Source: an uncultured Sphingopyxis sp.
Lineage (GTDB): Bacteria; Pseudomonadota; Alphaproteobacteria; Sphingomonadales; Sphingomonadaceae
DNA: 9,483 nucleotides
Assembly: GCA_937957805.1 (NCBI GenBank)
Contig: CALFXW010000222.1
Coordinates: forward strand, 1-9,483
Reading direction: 5' to 3'
Below the pieces are notes generated by a model. It had not been told where the DNA came from. It worked only from the letters and a program-made list of their open reading frames with translations, and ran no database searches. A program made the translations under genes and the position numbers. Positions within the stretch are counted from its first letter, which is position 1. Each line of letters opens with the position of its first letter. Below are positions 5,012 through 9,483 of the stretch, in pieces.

Positions 5012-5728
5012 ATGACTGAAACAACATCATCCAAAAAATCCGACCTCGGTGTGCGAACGGTTTCCGCCATCGTCATGCTTGCCATATTGGGCGGCGCATT
5101 ATGGGCGGGTGCCTATGCGTGGTTGGCGCTGATTGGCGTTGTCATCCCGGTTCTGATTTGGGAGTTTTGGGGGCTGGTGCGCGGCATCAGTTCGCATGTG
5201 GGCGTGCGCGCTGTGTGGATGGCCTTTGGCGTCCTCTATATCCTCGGCGCGGCATTCATGCTGTTGCTGCTACGCCTTTACCCCGGCACGGACTGGACCG
5301 ATGTGGCGCTGCCAGTCGCGTTGGTGATTGCGACGGATTGCGGGGCCTATTTTGCCGGACGCACGATCGGCGGCCCCAAAATCGCCCCGGCGATCAGCCC
5401 CAGCAAGACCTGGGCGGGCCTTATCGGTGGGATGGCGGCGTCGGCAATTGTCCTGCTGCTGTGGACGCGATGGACACTCGAACGCGATGGCGTTGGTTAT
5501 ATGTTCGATATGCGCGATTTTCTGGGCACCATATTTGTCGGCGCGCTGGCGGCGATTGTTGCCCAGTCCGGCGATTTTTTCGAAAGCTGGATGAAGCGCC
5601 GCGCCGGGGTCAAGGATAGTTCGAACCTGATTCCGGGCCATGGCGGCTTGCTCGACCGGGTCGATGGGCTGCTCGCGCTTTGTTGGGGGCTGGCGATTTT
5701 CGGCCTTGGCGCGGGGGCGGTTTTTTGA
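5012..5728 (+). CDS. cdsA: Phosphatidate cytidylyltransferase (CDP-diacylglycerol synthase)
   Basis: CdsA joins CTP and phosphatidic acid into CDP-diacylglycerol at the inner membrane, the precursor of all major bacterial phospholipids. The 238-residue protein has several hydrophobic segments, roughly at 17-52, 68-88, 98-116, 134-151, 170-186 and 219-237. The family signature is complete at 186-218: S186, K195-R196, K201-D202, then LIPGHGGLLDRVD with H210 and D215. The conserved ATDCGAYFAGRTIGGPKIAP (107-126) and SPSKTWAG (129-136) stretches are also present. The ATG at 5012 gives a short polar N-terminus (MTETTSSKKSDLGVRT), as expected before the first membrane helix; the ribosome site is a weak G-rich run around 4996-5002. 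Its stop overlaps the TTG start of dxr, implying translational coupling. Confidence 0.95.
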   Translation: MTETTSSKKSDLGVRTVSAIVMLAILGGALWAGAYAWLALIGVVIPVLIWEFWGLVRGISSHVGVRAVWMAFGVLYILGAAFMLLLLRLYPGTDWTDVALPVALVIATDCGAYFAGRTIGGPKIAPAISPSKTWAGLIGGMAASAIVLLLWTRWTLERDGVGYMFDMRDFLGTIFVGALAAIVAQSGDFFESWMKRRAGVKDSSNLIPGHGGLLDRVDGLLALCWGLAIFGLGAGAVF

Positions 5729-6882
5729 CCCGCAGCCTTTCCATTTTTGGTGCGACAGGTTCGATTGGCCAATCGACCATTGACTTGGTTCGCCGTTCGC
5801 GCGGCGACTGGCAGGTCAAGGCGCTGAGCGCGCAGACCAATGTGGCCGCGCTCGCCGCGCTGGCGATTGAACTCGACGCCGAAGTCGCGGTGATCGGGGA
5901 TGCGACCCTCGCGGGGGATTTGCGCAAGGCTTTGGCGGGCAGCGGGGTTGTCGCTGCGGCGGGGGAGCGCGCACTGGTGGAGGCGGCACACCACGCCGCC
6001 GATGTCACCATGGCAGCGATTGTCGGCAGCGCTGGCCTCGCCCCGACGATGGCGGCGATAGAAAGCGGGCGTACCGTCGCGCTCGCCAACAAGGAATCGC
6101 TCGTCGTCGCGGGCGAACTGATGATGGCAGCGGCGCGCGCGTCTGGTGCCACTATCTTGCCGGTCGATAGCGAACATAATGCGATATTTCAGTGCCTTAG
6201 CGCGGGCAAGCCGGACGCGGTGCGCAAAATCACCCTGACCGCGAGCGGCGGGCCGTTTCGCACCGCGACCATGGCGGAAATGGAAGCGGCCACCCCTGCG
6301 CAGGCCATCGCCCACCCCAATTGGTCGATGGGGGCAAAAATCAGCGTCGATTCGGCAACGATGTTCAACAAGGGGTTGGAACTCATCGAGGCCTATCACC
6401 TCTTTCCCGTTGGGCTCGACCGGCTCGATATATTGGTTCATCCGCAGTCGGTGGTGCATTCGATGGTCGAATATATCGATGGATCGACCATCGCCCAATT
6501 GGGACCGAGCGATATGCGCGTGCCAATAGCATCCGCGCTGGCGTGGCCCGAACGCATGGCGACCCCGTGCCCGCCGCTCGACCTTGCGGCGCTGGGGCGG
6601 CTGGATTTTGCCGCGCCTGATGAGGATAGGTTCCCCGCAACGCGTCTTTGCCGACAGGCGATCGCAGAAGGCGGCGCGCGGCCCGCGCAGCTCAATGCGG
6701 CGAATGAAGTTGCGGTCGCCGCATTCCTGAACGGCAGAATCCGCTTTACCGCGATTGCAGCGCTGGTATCAGCCGCGCTCGATGCTTTTGCCCCTATTGC
6801 GCCACAATCGCTTCACGACCTGTTCACGCTCGATGACGAATGTCGTCGACGTGCGGAGGAACTGGTTCTGACCCATGCTTGA
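5725..6882 (+). CDS. dxr: 1-deoxy-D-xylulose 5-phosphate reductoisomerase
   Basis: Dxr rearranges and reduces DXP to 2-C-methyl-D-erythritol 4-phosphate with NADPH, the first committed step of the MEP isoprenoid pathway and the target of fosmidomycin. With a TTG start at 5725 the protein has 385 residues and begins MTRSLSIFGATGSIGQSTID, the normal family N-terminus with the NADPH motif GATGSIG at 9-15. Further motifs are ANKES (121-125, Lys123), PVDSEHNAIFQ (146-156, metal ligands Asp148 and Glu150), SGGPFR (174-179), HPNWSMGAKISVDSATMFNK (197-216, continuing GLELIEA) and HPQSVVHSMVEY (239-250). An ATG start at 5680 would add 15 odd residues encoded inside cdsA and is less likely; the TTG overlaps the cdsA TGA and is preceded by GGGGG (5713-5717). 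Upstream uppS consumes products of this pathway. Confidence 0.95.
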   Translation: MTRSLSIFGATGSIGQSTIDLVRRSRGDWQVKALSAQTNVAALAALAIELDAEVAVIGDATLAGDLRKALAGSGVVAAAGERALVEAAHHAADVTMAAIVGSAGLAPTMAAIESGRTVALANKESLVVAGELMMAAARASGATILPVDSEHNAIFQCLSAGKPDAVRKITLTASGGPFRTATMAEMEAATPAQAIAHPNWSMGAKISVDSATMFNKGLELIEAYHLFPVGLDRLDILVHPQSVVHSMVEYIDGSTIAQLGPSDMRVPIASALAWPERMATPCPPLDLAALGRLDFAAPDEDRFPATRLCRQAIAEGGARPAQLNAANEVAVAAFLNGRIRFTAIAALVSAALDAFAPIAPQSLHDLFTLDDECRRRAEELVLTHA

Positions 6883-7996
6883 ATCGCCATCTATCCTGTT
6901 GACGCTGGCCGCCTTTGTGGCGCTGCTGGCGCCGCTTATTTTCCTGCATGAAATGGGCCACTACCTCGTCGGGCGCTGGTGCGGGATAAAGGCGGACGTA
7001 TTTTCCATCGGCTTTGGCAGGGAAGTGGCCGGCTGGACCGACCGGCGCGGGACGCGTTGGAAAATTGGCTGGATGCCCTTGGGCGGCTATGTCCAGTTCG
7101 CCGGCGATGGCGATGCCATGTCCACCCCGCACGAAGCGGGGGCGGGGGAGCCGGAGGGGAGCTTTGCCGCCGCCCGCCTATGGAAACGCGCGCTGACCGT
7201 TGCGGCTGGCCCGGCGGCTAATTTCATCATCGCCATCATCATTCTTGCCGGTTTTGCGCTTGCCTATGGCCGGGTGGCGACACCGCCGGTTGCCGCGTCG
7301 GTGATTGCGGGAACGCCTGCGGCATCAGCGGGGATATTGGCTGGTGACCGCATTTTGCGGCTCGATGGCCGGACGATGGAGGTGTTTCAGGATATTCCGA
7401 TGGCGGTGATGCACCGGCCGGGGCAGAATATCGCCGTCGATATCGAACGCGGCGGGCGGGTGATGACCGTCGATTTGCGCCCGCAACTGGTCAGTGAAAC
7501 CGACCAATGGGGCAATAAGATGGAACGTGCCATCATCGGCATTTTTCCGCCCGCGCCGGTGCGTGCCGATGTATCCTTGGCTGAGGCGCCGTTGGTCGGC
7601 GCGAAATTGGCGTGGGAATTGACCCGCCAGATGGCAGAGGTTGTCGGGCAATTATTCACCGGCCAGCGCAGCGTCAAAGATTTGGGCGGGCCGATTAAAA
7701 TCGCACAGGCATCGGGCGAACAGGCATCATTGGGCTTTGCGCCTTTTCTGTTTTTTGCGGCGCTGATTTCGCTCAATCTGGGTTTCGTCAATTTATTGCC
7801 GATGCCGATGCTGGATGGTGGTCATTTGCTGTTTCAGGCGATAGAGGCGGTGCGCCGTCGCCCGGTCAACGTCGAAACCCAGCAATGGGCGTTTCGTCTG
7901 GGTTTCATGGCGATGATTTTGTTGATGCTGATTGTCACCTTCAATGATCTGGGATCATTGGGTTTGTGGGAAAAATTGGCTGGTTTAACGGGCTGA
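6875..7996 (+). CDS. rseP: RIP metalloprotease RseP (site-2 protease family)
   Basis: RseP is an inner-membrane zinc protease that cuts membrane-spanning substrates, in E. coli the anti-sigma factor RseA after DegS cleavage, and also clears signal-peptide remnants. The 373-residue product has the zinc motif HEMGH at 25-29 in the first membrane helix, GFGRE at 47-51, PLGGYVQF at 69-76, a membrane helix around 107-131, one PDZ domain at roughly 135-205 (including AGDRILRLDGR), and the second active-site motif NLLPMPMLDGGH at 306-317 with Asp314, followed by a last helix at about 341-356. It has a single PDZ domain, where E. coli has two. The ATG lies inside the end of dxr (8-nt overlap), so translation is coupled. 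bamA follows after about 100 bases, a widely conserved pairing. Confidence 0.96.
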   Translation: MLESPSILLTLAAFVALLAPLIFLHEMGHYLVGRWCGIKADVFSIGFGREVAGWTDRRGTRWKIGWMPLGGYVQFAGDGDAMSTPHEAGAGEPEGSFAAARLWKRALTVAAGPAANFIIAIIILAGFALAYGRVATPPVAASVIAGTPAASAGILAGDRILRLDGRTMEVFQDIPMAVMHRPGQNIAVDIERGGRVMTVDLRPQLVSETDQWGNKMERAIIGIFPPAPVRADVSLAEAPLVGAKLAWELTRQMAEVVGQLFTGQRSVKDLGGPIKIAQASGEQASLGFAPFLFFAALISLNLGFVNLLPMPMLDGGHLLFQAIEAVRRRPVNVETQQWAFRLGFMAMILLMLIVTFNDLGSLGLWEKLAGLTG

Positions 7997-8003
7997 CTTG
8001 ATT

Positions 8004-8034
8004 GGCTGCCGCCCTTAGGGCAGAGGGTGCAGCC
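8004..8034 (+). other. Hairpin in the rseP-bamA spacer
   Basis: GGCTGC (8004-8009) pairs with GCAGCC (8029-8034), with an inner stem GCCC-TTA-GGGC (8011-8021). It begins 8 bases after the rseP stop and lies about 64 bases before the bamA start. No T-tract follows, so it may tune read-through or mRNA stability rather than end transcription. The remaining spacer shows no convincing promoter. Confidence 0.45.
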
Positions 8035-8097
8035 GGCAGGGCGCAAAAATTGGCGAATGGGGCGTTCCGACCCCGTTGCTTGGAAGGGAATTATTTG

Positions 8098-9483
8098 GTG
8101 AAATCACCCCGTCGGCTGTTCGCCAAGGCGTGCGTAAGCTTGATGACTAGCACAATGCTCGTCGGTCAGATTGGCGCTGTCCATGCCCAGACCGTGCCTG
8201 TTGCGGCGGTCCCGGCCGCCGCCGCGCCAGCGGCTACGCCTGCACCTGCGACGCCTGAAGCGCGCGTCATCCGCGCGATCAGCGTGGTCGGTAATCAGCG
8301 GCTCGAAGGCGACACGGTGCGCACCTATGCGCAATTGCGCGTCGGCCAGGCTTATACGCGGGCGACGCTCGACAATGCGTTGCGCGCCCTGTCGCAGACT
8401 GAGCTTTTCTCCCAATTCCAGATTACCGATAATGATGGTGCGCTGGTCATTCAGGTAACCGAAAATCCGGTGGTCAACCGCGTGATTTTGGAGGGGAACC
8501 GCCGCCTCGACAATGACAAGATTGTCCCCGAACTGCGGCTCGCCGCGCGGCAGATTTATACGCGCAGCCGGGTGCGCGCCGACGTTGCCCGCATTTTGGA
8601 ACTCTATCGGCGGCAGGGCCGCTATGCAGCGAGTGTTGACCCGCAGCTCGTCCGGCTCGACCAGAATCGCGTGGATGTCGTCTATGAAATTACCGAGGGG
8701 GACCGCAGCCGCGTCCGTCAGATCAACATCATCGGCAATAATGCTTTCACCGATGGCGAATTAAAGGGGGAGATGGCGACCAAGGAACGTCGTCTGACGA
8801 CCTTTTTATCGTCGAACACCACCTATGATCCTGACCGTCTGGCCTATGACCAGCAGAAATTGCGCCAATTTTACCTGACGCAGGGCTATGCCGATTTCCG
8901 CGTCGTTTCTGCCGTCGCCGAACTGACCAGCGACCGGCAGGATTTCATCATCACCTATGTGGTGGAAGAGGGTGAGCGCTATAAATTCGGCACCGTCGGC
9001 GTTGAAAGCGACCTGCGCGACTTTACCCCTGATACGTTGCAGCGCCTGCTGCCGATGGCGCAGGGGCAATGGTATAATGCCAAACAGGTCGAAGACACCG
9101 TCGAAAGCCTGCAACAGACGGCCGGATTGCTCGGCTATGCCTTTGCAGAGGTGCGCCCGCGCTTTGTCCGCAACCGCGAAACCCGCACGATGGACATTGT
9201 TTTCCAGGTGCAGGAAAGCCCGCGCGCCTATGTCGAACGGGTTGATGTGAACGGCAACACGTTGACGTCGGACAAGGTGGTGCGCCGCGAATTCCGCCTG
9301 AACGAAGGCGATGCATTCAACAGCTTCCTCGTGCGCCGTTCGCAAGACCGGATTAATTCGCTCGGTTATTTTCAGGATAATCTGGAAATTGAACAGACGC
9401 CGGGGTCAACGCCCGACCGGATTATTCTGGCGGCTAATGTCGAAGAAAAGCCAACGGGCGAATTGTCGCTCTCTGCAGGTTTC
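8098..9483 (+). CDS. bamA: Outer membrane protein assembly factor BamA, 5' part
   Basis: BamA is the core of the BAM complex that folds and inserts beta-barrel proteins into the outer membrane. The window shows 462 residues and ends where the barrel begins. The GTG start at 8098 has GGAAGGG (8082-8088) upstream; a TTG one codon earlier is also possible. Residues 1-30 form a signal peptide (MKSPRRLFAKACVSLMTSTM, then LVGQIGAVHA) with a likely cut before QTVP. A Pro/Ala-rich linker of about 25 residues comes next. Five POTRA domains then start near residues 56 (ARVIRAISVVGNQRL), 126 (VNRVILEGNRRL), 206 (VRQINIIGNNAF), 295 (YKFGTVGVESDL) and 378 (YVERVDVNGNTL), and the last ends at about 450 before GELSLSAGF, the first barrel strand. 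The order rseP-bamA supports the call. The alternative TamA is unlikely because it has only three POTRA domains. Confidence 0.95.
   Translation, partial: MKSPRRLFAKACVSLMTSTMLVGQIGAVHAQTVPVAAVPAAAAPAATPAPATPEARVIRAISVVGNQRLEGDTVRTYAQLRVGQAYTRATLDNALRALSQTELFSQFQITDNDGALVIQVTENPVVNRVILEGNRRLDNDKIVPELRLAARQIYTRSRVRADVARILELYRRQGRYAASVDPQLVRLDQNRVDVVYEITEGDRSRVRQINIIGNNAFTDGELKGEMATKERRLTTFLSSNTTYDPDRLAYDQQKLRQFYLTQGYADFRVVSAVAELTSDRQDFIITYVVEEGERYKFGTVGVESDLRDFTPDTLQRLLPMAQGQWYNAKQVEDTVESLQQTAGLLGYAFAEVRPRFVRNRETRTMDIVFQVQESPRAYVERVDVNGNTLTSDKVVRREFRLNEGDAFNSFLVRRSQDRINSLGYFQDNLEIEQTPGSTPDRIILAANVEEKPTGELSLSAGF

Noticed and set aside
5680..5724. ATG start of dxr at 5680
   Set aside because: It would add 15 residues from inside cdsA with no family match; TTG 5725 gives the normal N-terminus.

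Overview
All genes in this window read left to right on the + strand. The DNA is GC-rich, with a codon style and gene order typical of an alphaproteobacterium. The run pyrH-frr-uppS-cdsA-dxr-rseP-bamA, the short TilS, the one-PDZ RseP and many small dispersed hairpin repeats suggest a member of the Sphingomonadales. That placement is inferred from gene content and style, not from a search.

Layout. Bases 2-571 hold the 3' part of cpoB/ybgF (a periplasmic TPR protein of the Tol-Pal system), overlapped by tilS (tRNA-Ile lysidine synthase, to 1517). A repeat-bearing spacer with a good promoter leads to a small VOC-superfamily protein (1701-2075). A gene-free stretch of 670 bases (2076-2745) is packed with repeats: C/G-rich hairpins, a 75-bp element with short terminal inverted repeats, a perfectly phased array of three 57-bp tandem units, and a family of arms related to CTCGATACGAACGG / CCGTTCGTGTCGAG. 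Then follows pyrH (UMP kinase), frr (ribosome recycling factor), uppS (undecaprenyl-PP synthase), a second repeat cluster (4784-5011), cdsA (CDP-diacylglycerol synthase), dxr (DXP reductoisomerase, TTG start overlapping the cdsA stop), rseP (site-2 protease, overlapping dxr by 8 nt) and the first 462 codons of bamA (outer-membrane assembly factor, GTG start).

How the genes work together. From uppS onward this is an envelope-building cluster. Dxr makes MEP-pathway isoprenoid precursors, UppS turns isoprenoid units into the C55 carrier lipid, CdsA supplies CDP-diacylglycerol for phospholipids, RseP handles intramembrane proteolysis, and BamA inserts outer-membrane proteins. PyrH and Frr add pyrimidine nucleotide synthesis and ribosome recycling.

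The most unusual material is non-coding. Two loci (2239-2510 and 4853-4973) carry the same set of hairpin arms, but one has the three-unit 57-bp array where the other has only 4 bp. The shared arms make this look like a modular repeat whose interior is swapped or expanded. One such element sits inside the otherwise compact uppS-cdsA-dxr-rseP operon. The repeat-rich block also lies where the usual partners ftsH (after tilS) and rpsB-tsf (before pyrH) are missing, suggesting a rearrangement junction. I found no defence system, CRISPR array, tRNA, rRNA or transposase gene.
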